This document shows, in pieces, positions 7,429 through 16,335 of a DNA stretch of 64,000 nt. Within the stretch, counting starts at the first letter, position 1, and the number at the start of each line of letters is the position of its first letter. The notes under the pieces are model-generated. The model saw only the letters and a list, made by a program, of their open reading frames with translations. It had not been told where the DNA came from and did no database searches. Both the position numbers and the translations under genes were made by a program. The DNA comes from Variovorax sp. dw_308 (GTDB lineage Bacteria > Pseudomonadota > Gammaproteobacteria > Burkholderiales > Burkholderiaceae_C), in the NCBI RefSeq assembly GCF_019207085.1, contig NZ_JAATOM010000012.1:124001-188000 (forward strand), given 5' to 3'.

Positions 7429-8400
7429 ATGCAACTGCGTTCCCTCGGCCGCTCCGACCTGAAGGTCTCCCCGCTCGCCTTCGGCGGCAACGTGTTCGGC
7501 TGGACCATCGACGAGGCGCTTTCGTTCCGCCTGCTCGATGCCTGGCTCGACGCCGGCTTCAACTTCATCGACACAGCCGACGTGTACTCGAGCTGGGTGC
7601 CTGGCCACACCGGCGGCGAGTCCGAGACCATCATCGGCAAGTGGCTCAGGCAGACCGGCAAGCGCAACCGCGTGGTGCTCGCCACCAAGGTCGGCAAGCC
7701 GATGGGCGAAGGCAAGGTCGGCCTCGCCCCGGCCTACATCCGCGAGGCGGTAGACGCGTCGCTGCGCCGCCTTCAGACCGACCACATCGACCTCTACCAA
7801 TCGCATGACGACGATGCCAATACGCCCCTGGCCGATTCGCTCGGCGCCTTCGGCGAACTCGTCAAGGCCGGCAAGGTGCGCGCGATCGGCGCCTCCAACT
7901 ACACCGCGCCGCGGCTGGCCGAGGCACTGGACGTGGCCGAGCGCAACAGCCTGCCGCGCTACGAGAGCCTGCAGCCGCTCTACAACCTCTACGACCGTGC
8001 GGTGTTCGAGGAGGCACTGGAGCCGCTGTGCATCGAGCGCGGCGTGGGCGTCATCAACTTCTATGCGCTGGCCGCTGGCTTCCTCACCGGCAAGTACCGC
8101 AGCGAAGCCGACGCGGCCAAGAGCAAGCGCGGCGGCAGCACGACGAAGAAGTACCTCAACGCGCGCGGCCTTCGCATCCTCGACGCACTGGACGCGGTCG
8201 CAGGGCCGCTCGGCGCCACGCCGTGCCAGGTCGCCATCGCATGGCAGATCGCGCGGCCGGGCATCACCGCGCCGATCGCGAGCGCCACCTCGATCCAGCA
8301 GCTGGACGAACTGGTGAAGGCCGCGCAGTTGAAGCTCGCGCCCGAAGCCATCGCGGCGCTGGACGCGGCCAGCAGCGAGGCCGGGGCGACGACCCGGTAG
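7429..8400 (+). CDS. Aldo/keto reductase
   Basis: This 323-residue NADPH-dependent oxidoreductase has the TIM-barrel AKR fold. The catalytic set is visible: Asp and Tyr in FIDTADVYSSW (about 44-54), Lys in ATKVGKPMG (about 85-93) and His in YQSHDDD (about 124). The C-terminal half holds the nucleotide site (IASATSIQQLDEL). It acts in the cytoplasm on an aldehyde or ketone that the sequence does not identify. The start has AAGGACCCTTGAC before ATG. It follows the chromate transporter pair closely and precedes a small membrane protein gene. Confidence 0.9.
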   Translation: MQLRSLGRSDLKVSPLAFGGNVFGWTIDEALSFRLLDAWLDAGFNFIDTADVYSSWVPGHTGGESETIIGKWLRQTGKRNRVVLATKVGKPMGEGKVGLAPAYIREAVDASLRRLQTDHIDLYQSHDDDANTPLADSLGAFGELVKAGKVRAIGASNYTAPRLAEALDVAERNSLPRYESLQPLYNLYDRAVFEEALEPLCIERGVGVINFYALAAGFLTGKYRSEADAAKSKRGGSTTKKYLNARGLRILDALDAVAGPLGATPCQVAIAWQIARPGITAPIASATSIQQLDELVKAAQLKLAPEAIAALDAASSEAGATTR

Positions 8401-8494
8401 GCTCGCTCCCACAGCGACTGGCGGCAAAGGCCGGGTGCCTGCGAGCGGCCCGGGCATGAATACTTCGGAGCACTACAGCTCACGGAGAAGAACC

Positions 8495-8665
8495 ATGTCC
8501 TTTGCCCTCTACATGATCGGCTTTCTGATTTTCCTCGGCGGCATCGTCTGGGGCGCGTCGGTCGCCGGCGTGCCCACGCTCTACATCGGGATCGGCGCAC
8601 TGATCATCCTCGGCATCGGCATCTTCAGCGCCGTCGGGCGCACGCGCAGCAAAGACCCATCCTGA
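8495..8665 (+). CDS. Small two-helix membrane protein
   Basis: This 56-residue protein is almost entirely two hydrophobic segments (about 3-22 and 26-46) followed by a short basic, polar tail (GRTRSKDPS). The glycine-rich helices suggest an inner-membrane protein; no known domain is recognised. The ATG at 8495 has a good ribosome site (GGAGAAGAACC). A longer in-frame start at 8435 would add a polar leader and lacks such a site. It converges on the LuxR-type gene, with 6 bases between stops. Function unknown. Confidence 0.75.
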   Translation: MSFALYMIGFLIFLGGIVWGASVAGVPTLYIGIGALIILGIGIFSAVGRTRSKDPS

Positions 8666-8671
8666 CGCGGA

Positions 8672-9460
8672 TCAGGACGCACCGCGCTCGAGCATCAACG
8701 CGAACAACTCGTTGCGGAAATGGATGCCAAGCCGGCCGAAGGCGCGGTTGCGGTAGGTCTTGACGGTGGGCACACCGAGGCCGAGGTCCGCCGCGATGCC
8801 TTCCTGCGTCATGCCCTGCAGCAGGCGCACGCACACATCGATTTCCCGGGCCGTCAGGTCCGGCTGCAGCAGCCGCAGGCGGTCGCTCATGCGCGCAAGC
8901 GGCTGCAGTTGCGGCTGCCCTTGTGCGAGCGCGATGTGCTTGCGGGCCAGGGCCATCAGCAGTCCGCCCAGGCGGCCGAATTCGGCCAGTTGCCCGTCGC
9001 TCAGCGGGCGCTGGTGCTGGTGGCGATAGAAGTTGACCGCGAAGATCCCTCGGTCGCTTTCTTCCTGCACCACCGAAACGCGCTCCGCCACGCCGTGTGC
9101 GTCATAGACCTTGGCGCGATGCTCGGCGGGCACTTCAGGCGCGGTGATGTGGCACAGGCGCAGGCCCGCTTCCGGCGCCGACGCGCCGTCGCTCGCGGGC
9201 CGCAGGGTCCGGTCGACCGCAACAGGACCTGAAAGGTAGGCCCTCCAGCAGTCACGCGTGGTGTCGGGCACGCCGAGGCTGGCACTGAGGAAGATGGCTG
9301 GCAGGGTGCCGGTCCGGTACACCGACACCGAGTTCACGGGCAAGGTATCGCGCAGGTCACCGAGCAGTGTTTCGCCGAAGCGTCCTTCGCCCAGCGCGAA
9401 CACCGTATCCGCCAGCGCATTGCCGGCGGTGGAGGCGGGGTCGGGCTTCCAGGAGCGCAT
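8672..9460 (-). CDS. LuxR-family transcriptional regulator
   Basis: This is a 262-residue regulator. The C-terminal region from about 198 is a LuxR/GerE helix-turn-helix (LTAREIDVCVRLLQGMTQEG, then VPTVKTYRNRAFGRLGI). The N-terminal 190 residues have no receiver-domain aspartate pattern and may bind a ligand. The LuxR type is set by the output domain only; this is not evidence of quorum sensing. The gene is divergent from the DUF3237-Bug-esterase group, and a perfect dyad lies between the two starts. It is the likely local regulator of that group and of itself, by inference from position. Confidence 0.85.
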   Translation of the reverse strand: MRSWKPDPASTAGNALADTVFALGEGRFGETLLGDLRDTLPVNSVSVYRTGTLPAIFLSASLGVPDTTRDCWRAYLSGPVAVDRTLRPASDGASAPEAGLRLCHITAPEVPAEHRAKVYDAHGVAERVSVVQEESDRGIFAVNFYRHQHQRPLSDGQLAEFGRLGGLLMALARKHIALAQGQPQLQPLARMSDRLRLLQPDLTAREIDVCVRLLQGMTQEGIAADLGLGVPTVKTYRNRAFGRLGIHFRNELFALMLERGAS

Positions 9461-9472
9461 GAGGGTTGTCCC

Positions 9473-9490
9473 GTCATCTTCGCGGATGAC
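9473..9490. promoter_or_regulatory. Dyad in the LuxR/DUF3237 divergent region, candidate operator
   Basis: GTCATC (9473-9478) is followed after six bases by its exact complement GATGAC (9485-9490), giving an 18-base dyad. It is 13 bases before the LuxR-type gene start and about 35 before the DUF3237 start. LuxR-type proteins commonly bind dyads of 18-20 bases. A binding role is inferred from spacing and position. Confidence 0.35.
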
Positions 9491-9524
9491 AGGCGGGCAT
9501 TGTCGCCCGACTTACGCTCGGGGC

Positions 9525-9998
9525 ATGCCCATCGACCCGCTCGCCCCTCCCACCCTCGACCACTTCGCCGACCTGCATGTCGACGTCGGAACGCCCCAGG
9601 TGCTCGGACAGGGGCCGGGTGGCCTCCGGCGCGTGGTGCCGATCCTCGGCGGCAGCGCCACCGGCGCCGGCTGGCGTGCGCGGGTGCTGCCCGGCGGCAG
9701 CGACTTCCAGTTGATCGTCAGCGACACGCTGTCCATCCTGGACGCGCGCTACGGCCTCGAGACCGAGGCCGGCGATCTGATCTACGTTCAGAACCATGCC
9801 GTGCGCGCCGCCCCGGCCGCGGTGATGGCCGCCCTGCTGCGCGGCGAGCCGGTCGACCCGGCAAGCATCTACTTCCGCTGCACGCCGCACTTCGAGACCG
9901 CGGCGCCCGCACTGCGCTGGATCAACGAGCGCCTGTTCGTCGGTGTCGGCGTGCGGCACCCGGCGCAGGTGGTGATGCGCTTCTTTGCATTGAATTGA
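9525..9998 (+). CDS. DUF3237 (UPF0311) family protein
   Basis: This 157-residue protein of the DUF3237 beta-barrel family has no established biochemical role. It has LDHFADLHVDVGTPQVLGQG at the N-terminus, GDLIYVQNHAVR in the middle and IYFRCTPHFETAAPALRWIN, FVGVGVRHPAQVVMRFF at the end, all typical. The ATG at 9525 directly follows the divergent control region. DUF3237 genes often accompany Bug proteins and aromatic-degradation enzymes in Burkholderiales, as here, where a Bug gene starts 31 bases downstream. An enzyme or small-molecule-binding role in the same pathway is plausible but not shown. Confidence 0.85.
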   Translation: MPIDPLAPPTLDHFADLHVDVGTPQVLGQGPGGLRRVVPILGGSATGAGWRARVLPGGSDFQLIVSDTLSILDARYGLETEAGDLIYVQNHAVRAAPAAVMAALLRGEPVDPASIYFRCTPHFETAAPALRWINERLFVGVGVRHPAQVVMRFFALN

Positions 9999-10029
9999 GC
10001 CCTGCCGATATTTCCGGAGACCAGAACCC

Positions 10030-11022
10030 ATGCCCCGCCTCATCCGCCGCCGCAGCCTCGCGGCCGCAATCGCCCTCGCCACTGCCATGCTCGCGCCGCA
10101 CGCGTTCGCGCAGTCAACGGCCTATCCCACCCATCCAGTGCGCATCATCGTCGGCTTCGCGGCCGGCACCGGCCCCGACATCGTCGCGCGCCTGCTCGCG
10201 CAGAAGCTCTCCGAAGCCTGGGGCGGCCAGGGTGTCATCGTCGACAACAAGCCCGGCGCGGGCGGCCTCATCGCGGCCAGCGAAGCCGCACGCGCCCAGC
10301 CCGACGGCTACACGCTGATGCTCGGCGAGACCGGCCAGCTCAGCATCGCGCCCAGCAGCTACAACAAGCTGCCCTACGACCCGCAGAAGGACTTCGTGCC
10401 GGTGAGCCAGGTCGTGACCTCGGACTTCGTGCTGCTGGTCAATCCACAGAAGGTGCCGGCGAAGAACGTCAAGGAATTCGCGGCCTGGACGCAGCAACAG
10501 AAGGGGCTGTTCCTGGCCACCTTCGGGGCAGGGACGCCGGGCCACTTCGGCGCCTACATGTTCGGCGAAGCGTTGAAGCAGAAGCCCGAGCCGGTGCACT
10601 ACAAGACCCCCACCGATGCGCTGGGCGGCCTGTTCAGTGGCGACGTGCAGGGCGTGTTCGCGAGCGTCGCGCTGGCCGCGCCCAACGTGAAGTCGGGCAA
10701 GCTGGCCGCGCTGGGCACCACCGGCGCCACGCGCAGTCCTGCCCTGCCCGACGTCCCGACCATCAAGGAACAGGGCTACCCGACGCTGGCGTTCAACTCC
10801 TGGTTCGGCATCGTCGCGCCAGCGAAGACACCGCCGGAGATCGTCGCCAAGCTCAGCGCCGACATCCAGAAAGCTGTCAGCTCGCCCGAAGGCAGGCAGA
10901 GGATCGAGGACGCCGGCTTTCGGGTGACCGGCACCACCAGCGCCGAGTTCGGCCGCATCATCGCGGCCGATACGGTGATCTGGGGCAAGGCCGTCGCGGC
11001 CACCGGGTTCAAGGCCGATTGA
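10030..11022 (+). CDS. Bug-type tripartite tricarboxylate transporter substrate-binding protein
   Basis: This 330-residue periplasmic binding protein of the TctC/Bug family captures a carboxylate or small aromatic solute. A signal peptide ends near AFAQS (about residue 28). Family signs are YPTHPVRIIVGFAAGTGPD, VDNKPGAGGLIAA, LPYDPQKDFVPVSQV and the C-terminal APAKTPPEIVAKLS. The ATG follows CGGAGACCAGAACCC. No TctA/TctB membrane genes are nearby, as is common for the many orphan Bug proteins of this group, so uptake may use a transporter coded elsewhere. It sits between DUF3237 and a tannase-family esterase, suggesting that the solute is an aromatic acid or ester. Confidence 0.92.
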   Translation: MPRLIRRRSLAAAIALATAMLAPHAFAQSTAYPTHPVRIIVGFAAGTGPDIVARLLAQKLSEAWGGQGVIVDNKPGAGGLIAASEAARAQPDGYTLMLGETGQLSIAPSSYNKLPYDPQKDFVPVSQVVTSDFVLLVNPQKVPAKNVKEFAAWTQQQKGLFLATFGAGTPGHFGAYMFGEALKQKPEPVHYKTPTDALGGLFSGDVQGVFASVALAAPNVKSGKLAALGTTGATRSPALPDVPTIKEQGYPTLAFNSWFGIVAPAKTPPEIVAKLSADIQKAVSSPEGRQRIEDAGFRVTGTTSAEFGRIIAADTVIWGKAVAATGFKAD

Positions 11023-11045
11023 ACCCAGCTTCATGGAGCACTGAC

Positions 11046-12767
11046 ATGCACAGATCGCCTTTCCACGCCCCCTTGTCCGTTTTGGCCGCTGCGGCCCTGC
11101 TCGCGGCCTGCAGCAGCCCGTCGGACACCCGACCGGCTTCGGCCACCGCGCCAACGGCCTGCGCGCAACTCGCCGCCACCGCCCTTCCCGGCACGCGCAT
11201 CACGCTCACCGAATCGGTGGCCGCCGGCAGCATCCAACTCACCGGCGTTCAACCCGGCACACCCGGCTCGCAAGCCCCGGTGCCGGCGCATTGCCATGTG
11301 CAAGGCAACATCAACGAGCGCACCGGCATCGACGGCAAGCGCTACGCGATCGGCTTCGACCTGCGCTTGCCTGTGCAATGGAACGGCCGCTTCTTCTTCC
11401 AGGGCGGCGGCGGCACCGACGGCACCTTGCGCGACGCGGTCGGCGTGCTGACCGGGGGCGGCAACACGAGCAACGCGCTGTCGCAAGGCTATGCCGTGGT
11501 CTTCACCGACACCGGCCACCGCGACGAGCCCGGCCCCAACGGTCCGTACCAGTTCGGGCTCGACCCGCAGGCGCGCATCGACAACGGCTACAACTCCATG
11601 GCCGAGACCGGCCGCGTGGCCAAGGCGCTCATCGGCACGCACTACGGCCGCGCACCGCAACGCTCGTACTTCGTCGGCTGTTCCAACGGCGGTCGGCAGG
11701 CGATGATGATGACGCAGCGCTACCCCGACATGTTCGACGGGGTCATCGCTTCCGCGCCCGCCTACCGCGTGCCGCTGGCCTCGGTGCAGGCGGTGTACGA
11801 CACGCAGCTCTTCGCGAAGGCGGCGGCCCAGAACGCGCCGCTCGTCGACGGTCGGCCGGTGCTGTCGAAGGCCTTCTCGACCGCCGACATGAAGCTGCTC
11901 ACCAACGAGGTGCTCAACCAGTGCGACGCGCTCGATGGCCTGAAGGACGGCATCGTCGCCAACTTCCCCGCGTGCAGGTTCAAGCCCGAAACATTGAAGT
12001 GCACCGGCGCCAAGACCGACCAGTGCCTCACCGGCACGCAGGTCGACGCCATCACGAAGTCGTTCGCGGGCGTGAGGGACTCCAGCGGCAAGCTGCTCTA
12101 TTCCGACTGGGTCTTCGACGCCGGCCTGCATTCCCCGGAATGGACGCGCTGGCGCTTCGGCGACTCGGCCACCGCGACGTCGAACGCGCGCAACATCATC
12201 CTGATGACCGGCGGCCTGGCGATGTTCTTCACCACGCCGCCGACGGTGACGAACGACTTCTGGTCGTATGCGATGGCTTTCGACTTCGACCGCGACGCGC
12301 CCAAGGTCTACGCCACCAACGCCACTTTCCGCGAATCGTCGATGCGCTCCGTGGCCGCCGATTCGACCGACGTCGATGCCTACGTGAAGCATGGCGGCAA
12401 GCTGCTGTTCTTCCACGGCCAGAGCGACCCGGTCTTCTCGATCAACGACACCATCCGCTACGTCGACGGCCTGCGCCAGCGCTACGGCACGCGCACCGAT
12501 GACATTGCGCGCTTCTTCCCCGTGCCCAACATGGCGCACTGCTCGGGCGGCCCGGCCACCGACCAGTACGACGGGCTCACCGCGCTGGTGAACTGGGTGG
12601 AAAAAGGCGAGGCGCCCAGCCGCATCGTGGCCCGCGCGCGACCCCAGAACCCCGACGTGACGACGCCCGGCCGCACCCGCCCGCTGTGCGCGTGGCCGAT
12701 GCAGCCGCGGTACAACGGTGCCGGCAGCATCGAGGACGCCGCGAGCTTCAGTTGCCGCATGCCCTGA
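11046..12767 (+). CDS. Tannase/feruloyl esterase family lipoprotein
   Basis: This 573-residue secreted alpha/beta hydrolase of the tannase/feruloyl esterase family cleaves phenolic-acid esters such as gallate or ferulate esters. The nucleophile motif is GCSNGG, and the late NMAHCSGG supplies the catalytic His. The Cys before Ser and the Cys after His form the family's CS-D-HC disulfide pair. The N-terminus is a signal sequence ending in the lipobox LAAC, so it is probably membrane-anchored. The ATG at 11046 (TGGAGCACTGAC before it) fits this; an in-frame ATG at 11019 overlaps the Bug stop but spoils the signal peptide. It ends a three-gene group for uptake and hydrolysis of aromatic esters. 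Confidence 0.9.
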   Translation: MHRSPFHAPLSVLAAAALLAACSSPSDTRPASATAPTACAQLAATALPGTRITLTESVAAGSIQLTGVQPGTPGSQAPVPAHCHVQGNINERTGIDGKRYAIGFDLRLPVQWNGRFFFQGGGGTDGTLRDAVGVLTGGGNTSNALSQGYAVVFTDTGHRDEPGPNGPYQFGLDPQARIDNGYNSMAETGRVAKALIGTHYGRAPQRSYFVGCSNGGRQAMMMTQRYPDMFDGVIASAPAYRVPLASVQAVYDTQLFAKAAAQNAPLVDGRPVLSKAFSTADMKLLTNEVLNQCDALDGLKDGIVANFPACRFKPETLKCTGAKTDQCLTGTQVDAITKSFAGVRDSSGKLLYSDWVFDAGLHSPEWTRWRFGDSATATSNARNIILMTGGLAMFFTTPPTVTNDFWSYAMAFDFDRDAPKVYATNATFRESSMRSVAADSTDVDAYVKHGGKLLFFHGQSDPVFSINDTIRYVDGLRQRYGTRTDDIARFFPVPNMAHCSGGPATDQYDGLTALVNWVEKGEAPSRIVARARPQNPDVTTPGRTRPLCAWPMQPRYNGAGSIEDAASFSCRMP

Positions 12768-12790
12768 GGCCACATTCGGCCCCATGAAAA

Positions 12791-12820
12791 AAGCCGCGCG
12801 GCTCGTGGGCTGCGCGGCTT
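12791..12820 (-). terminator. Rho-independent terminator of the SdrD B-like gene
   Basis: AAGCCGCGC (12791-12799) pairs with GCGCGGCTT (12812-12820) around a 12-base loop. On the minus strand the stem is followed by TTTTTT (complement of 12785-12790), the classic arrangement. On the plus strand no T run follows, so it serves mainly the leftward gene, although it sits between convergent genes. Confidence 0.8.
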
Positions 12821-12873
12821 CTCGTTCATGACGACAGGCCTGGGCTCGGCGCCCGGCCCGTGTCCTGGCCTGC

Positions 12874-15800
12874 TCAGGCCGATGCGACGTGCACTTCGTT
12901 GCCCGCTTGCATCGCAGCCGTCAGCTTGCGCAGCACTTCGGCGGCATCGCCGTAGTCCGGCGCAGTGGCTGCATCGTTGGCTGCGGACGCCTGGGTCGAG
13001 CCCACGCTGCCCAGCACGCCATCCAGCGAGCCGTCGCCCAGCAGGTCGGCCATGCTCACGCCCGACAGTCCTTCCGCCTTCGCGTCCTCGCCCGAGACCG
13101 CGAAGTACACGTCGGTCATGTCGACCTGCTGGCCACCGGCCAGCGTCGCGCTGCTGCGCTCCAGGTGCAGGTTGCCCTGCGCGTCGATCTCCGGCACGTC
13201 CGTGTGGGCCACCTTGAGGCTGTCGACACCGGCTTGCGCCAGCGTCATCAGCTCGCCCGCGTCGGTGACGTGATTGCCGTTGGCGTCGCGCCAGACCGTC
13301 AGCTCGTTGAAACGCGCATCCTTCGCGTCGACCACGCCGTCGCCGTTGCTGTCGAAGCTCGCCAGCTTCGCAAAGCCAGCGCCCTTGGCAGTGCCGCCGA
13401 ACAGTTCCGACACACTGTCGATGGTGCCGTTGTGGTTGTTGTCCACCGCCAGGAACGCATCGCCCGAGGAGATCCAGCCCGACTTCACAGCCGTGCCGTT
13501 GCCCAACAGGTCGAAGCTGCCTTGCGCATCGAAGCGGCTCACCGTGTGAATGCCATTGCCGTCCAGGTCCAGCACGATCGGCGTGATGCCGGCGTCCCAG
13601 GTCAGGTCGGTCTGGCCGGCGGCGAGCGCGAAATAGGCCGTGTATGCCGTGTTCGTGGTGCTGTAGGCATCCGCGTCGATCGCGTCGTTGGTGCCGACAT
13701 CCTGTGCCGCGAAGTTCCAGCCGTCCTTTTCGAACATGACGCGGTAGTTGCCAGCCTCCACGTTGTTGAAACGGTACAGCCCATCGGTGTCCGTCACCAT
13801 CGAGGCGATGGTCTGGCCGCTGGCGTTTTGCAGCGACACGCGCACATTGCCCCAGCCGGGGTTGTTGGCTTGCTGCAGGCCGTCGTGGTCGAAGTCCCAG
13901 AACACCTTGTCCCCCACGGCGCCCTTGACGGATGCATGCAGGCCAGCATCGACAGTCATGTTGCTCTGGCCGGCCGCCAGGGTGATGACGTCGGTCACGC
14001 CGGTGTTGATGTTGACGTCGGAATCGACCGTGTCGGCGCCCTTGTCCTTGCCCGACCACTCGTACCCGTCCACGGCCATGAAGCGAACCTGATACTGTCC
14101 CGCCGCCAGGCCGGTGAACTGGTAGTTGCCGTTGGCATCCGTCGTCGTCGTGGCGATGACGGCGTTCTGGGTCATGTCATCGCCATTTACGGTGTTGAGC
14201 GCGGCTGCGTTGTACCGGGTGGCGTCGAGCAGCTTGACGACGACACCGGCCTTGCCGGCTTCACCGGCATCCTGCACGCCGTTGTTGTTGGCATCGATCC
14301 ACACGCGGTCGCCCAGGGAAGCCTTGCCTGCCACCACCGGGGCGGCATTGCGGATGCCGGCATCGATGTCGGTACGGTCCTGGCCGGCCGCGAGCGTGAA
14401 GGTCTGCGTCGAGCCATTCAGGCCGACCACGTCGCTGTCCTGCGTGTCGTAGCCGTTGGCGCCATAGTTGGCAGTCGTGAACTGCTGGCCCTCGCCAAGC
14501 CCGTTGAAGACGACTCGGTAGTTGCCCGCCTCCACGTTCGTGAACAGGTACTTCCCGTTGCTGTCGGTGAGTTGGTTTCCGAGGGCCACGTCGTCGCCAG
14601 TACCAAAAGTGCCGTCCGCGCCCGCGCTTCTCAACGTGACGAGAATCCCCGCCATGCCGGTATTGCCATCGTTCTGCAGGCCGTCGCCGTTCTTGTCGAA
14701 CCAGACCGTGTCACCGATGCTGCCCGTGCGGCTCGCCACCCCGATGTCGACGCTGGTGTTGTAGTCGCCTGCCTTGAGCGTCACGGCGTCGGTGTAGCCG
14801 GTGATGCGGTTGGCATTGAAGATGTTGACATCCGAATCCACCGCATCATTGCCGCCCACATTGCGGCGCGTGAAGTCCTGCGTTGCCGCGTTGAGGCCGC
14901 TGCCGTCGAGGCGCACGCTGTAGGTGCCGGGCGCCAGGTCATTGAACCTGTAGTTGCCATTCCCATCGGTGGTCGTGCTCTTGCCGGTGTACACGTCGTC
15001 CGCCGTACCAGCGAACCCGTCCGCACCGACGGTGTAGAGCTTCAGACCGACGTTGGCAATGCCGGTTTCACCGGCGTCCTGGAGGCCGTTGCGATTGGCG
15101 TCGTTCCAGACGCGATCGCCCAAAGTCGCGGTCAGCGCCTTGAAGCCCGCGTCCGCCGTCGTGTTGACCTGGCCCGAGCTGAGGGTGTACGTGCCGGTGA
15201 AGCCGTTGGCGCCCGCGTCGGAGTCGAACGCGTCGTTGCCGACATTGGCCGTGCTCAGCAGCGTGCCGTCGGCGGAGGTGAATTTCACGACGTAGTCGCC
15301 CGGCTTCAGGCCGGTGAAGCTGTAGTTGCCGTTGGCGTCCGTGGTCTGCGTCGCGACGACGGTGCCGGGTGCGCCGTTCACCGAGGTGTACAGCTCGACT
15401 TTCACGCCCGCCTTGCACGCTTCGCCCGTGTCCTGCACGCCATTGCCGTTGGTGTCGATCCACACCTTGTCGCCGATACGGACGTACTTGTAGAAGCCGG
15501 AGTCGACCGTGGCGTTGTATTCGCCGGGGGCGAGCTTGATGATGCTGGACAGCGCGCCATCGCTGTCGGTGCCGGAGGCGGCGTTGCCGTCCACCTGGCG
15601 CGGGCTGGCTGCGTCGTAGCCGCTGGGGCTGACGAAACGCACCTGGTAGCTCAGGCCCGGCGTCAGGCCCTTGAAGCTGTAGTTGCCGTTGGCATCCGTG
15701 GTGGTGGTGCCGAGCACCTCGTTGGCACCGACGAACTGGCCGTCGCCGTTGACGTCCCGCACGAGTTGCACGGTGGCGCCGGCGATGCCGGCCTCGCCCG

Positions 15801-16335
15801 CGTCCTGGACGCCGTCCGCGTCGGCGTCATGCCAGACGCGGTCGCCAAGCTTGGCCGCCTTGGTCTCGACGATGAGGTTCTGGTCGTGGATCTGCGCCCC
15901 CGTCACCGGGTCGATGACCACGGCGATGATCTGGCCCGCATCGGCCACGAAGTCGTTGTGCCTCAGCGCCAGGTCGGCCAGCCCGTTGGGGATCGAGAAG
16001 TCCTGCGCGACCAGTTGCCAGATGGTCTCTTGCACCGACTGGGCCGAATAGCCCGACGTTCCGCTGCGGTAGTAGTTGAGCAGCCAGTTGATGGCGCCCT
16101 CCTGCTCGAAGCCGTTGTCGGCGGCCACTTCGAAGCCCGGATAACCGAAGCCCGAGTACACGTAGCCGCTGTTGTAGTCCAACCTGACCAACGGCTGGAT
16201 GCACCAGCCGTCCAGCACGGTGCCCGAGGGCCCGAGCGGCGAGGCGGCATTGAACAGGACATCGTAATAGCTGTCATTGCCGGGCGATGCCGGCTTTGCA
16301 ATGACGATGGGCGAAGAGAAATAGGCAGTTGCCAT
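12874..16335 (-). CDS. Large SdrD B-like repeat protein with C-terminal calcium-binding-type region
   Basis: This 1153-residue probable surface or secreted protein opens with a non-repeat domain of about 190 residues (thioester-domain-like spacing is possible: DGWCIQPL, INWLLNYY, VQETIWQL). Six SdrD B-like (Cna-B type) modules follow, each opening with a [LIV]GD-x-V-[WF]-x-D segment and a Dx[ND]xDG-type acidic loop: IGDKVWIDTNGNGVQDTGEA, LGDRVWNDANRNGLQDAGET and others. The final 250 residues resemble ends of secreted adhesins: LDLDGNGIHTVS, DNNHNGTIDSVSELFGG, FDSNGDGVVDAKD. No Sec signal is seen, which suggests type I secretion, but no secretion genes are nearby. The start MATAYFSS has CAAGGATCGCTCGAC before it. 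The frame extends further upstream without a better start. Confidence 0.85.
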   Translation of the reverse strand: MATAYFSSPIVIAKPASPGNDSYYDVLFNAASPLGPSGTVLDGWCIQPLVRLDYNSGYVYSGFGYPGFEVAADNGFEQEGAINWLLNYYRSGTSGYSAQSVQETIWQLVAQDFSIPNGLADLALRHNDFVADAGQIIAVVIDPVTGAQIHDQNLIVETKAAKLGDRVWHDADADGVQDAGEAGIAGATVQLVRDVNGDGQFVGANEVLGTTTTDANGNYSFKGLTPGLSYQVRFVSPSGYDAASPRQVDGNAASGTDSDGALSSIIKLAPGEYNATVDSGFYKYVRIGDKVWIDTNGNGVQDTGEACKAGVKVELYTSVNGAPGTVVATQTTDANGNYSFTGLKPGDYVVKFTSADGTLLSTANVGNDAFDSDAGANGFTGTYTLSSGQVNTTADAGFKALTATLGDRVWNDANRNGLQDAGETGIANVGLKLYTVGADGFAGTADDVYTGKSTTTDGNGNYRFNDLAPGTYSVRLDGSGLNAATQDFTRRNVGGNDAVDSDVNIFNANRITGYTDAVTLKAGDYNTSVDIGVASRTGSIGDTVWFDKNGDGLQNDGNTGMAGILVTLRSAGADGTFGTGDDVALGNQLTDSNGKYLFTNVEAGNYRVVFNGLGEGQQFTTANYGANGYDTQDSDVVGLNGSTQTFTLAAGQDRTDIDAGIRNAAPVVAGKASLGDRVWIDANNNGVQDAGEAGKAGVVVKLLDATRYNAAALNTVNGDDMTQNAVIATTTTDANGNYQFTGLAAGQYQVRFMAVDGYEWSGKDKGADTVDSDVNINTGVTDVITLAAGQSNMTVDAGLHASVKGAVGDKVFWDFDHDGLQQANNPGWGNVRVSLQNASGQTIASMVTDTDGLYRFNNVEAGNYRVMFEKDGWNFAAQDVGTNDAIDADAYSTTNTAYTAYFALAAGQTDLTWDAGITPIVLDLDGNGIHTVSRFDAQGSFDLLGNGTAVKSGWISSGDAFLAVDNNHNGTIDSVSELFGGTAKGAGFAKLASFDSNGDGVVDAKDARFNELTVWRDANGNHVTDAGELMTLAQAGVDSLKVAHTDVPEIDAQGNLHLERSSATLAGGQQVDMTDVYFAVSGEDAKAEGLSGVSMADLLGDGSLDGVLGSVGSTQASAANDAATAPDYGDAAEVLRKLTAAMQAGNEVHVASA

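Noticed and set aside
8672..9460. LuxR-type gene as a quorum-sensing receptor
   Set aside because: Only the output helix-turn-helix is LuxR-like. No acyl-homoserine-lactone pocket motif was recognised and no luxI gene is nearby.
13000..15800. Regular DNA repeats that might suggest a CRISPR array or satellite
   Set aside because: The repeats are about 300-400 bases apart, diverged and in frame, and encode the SdrD B-like modules.
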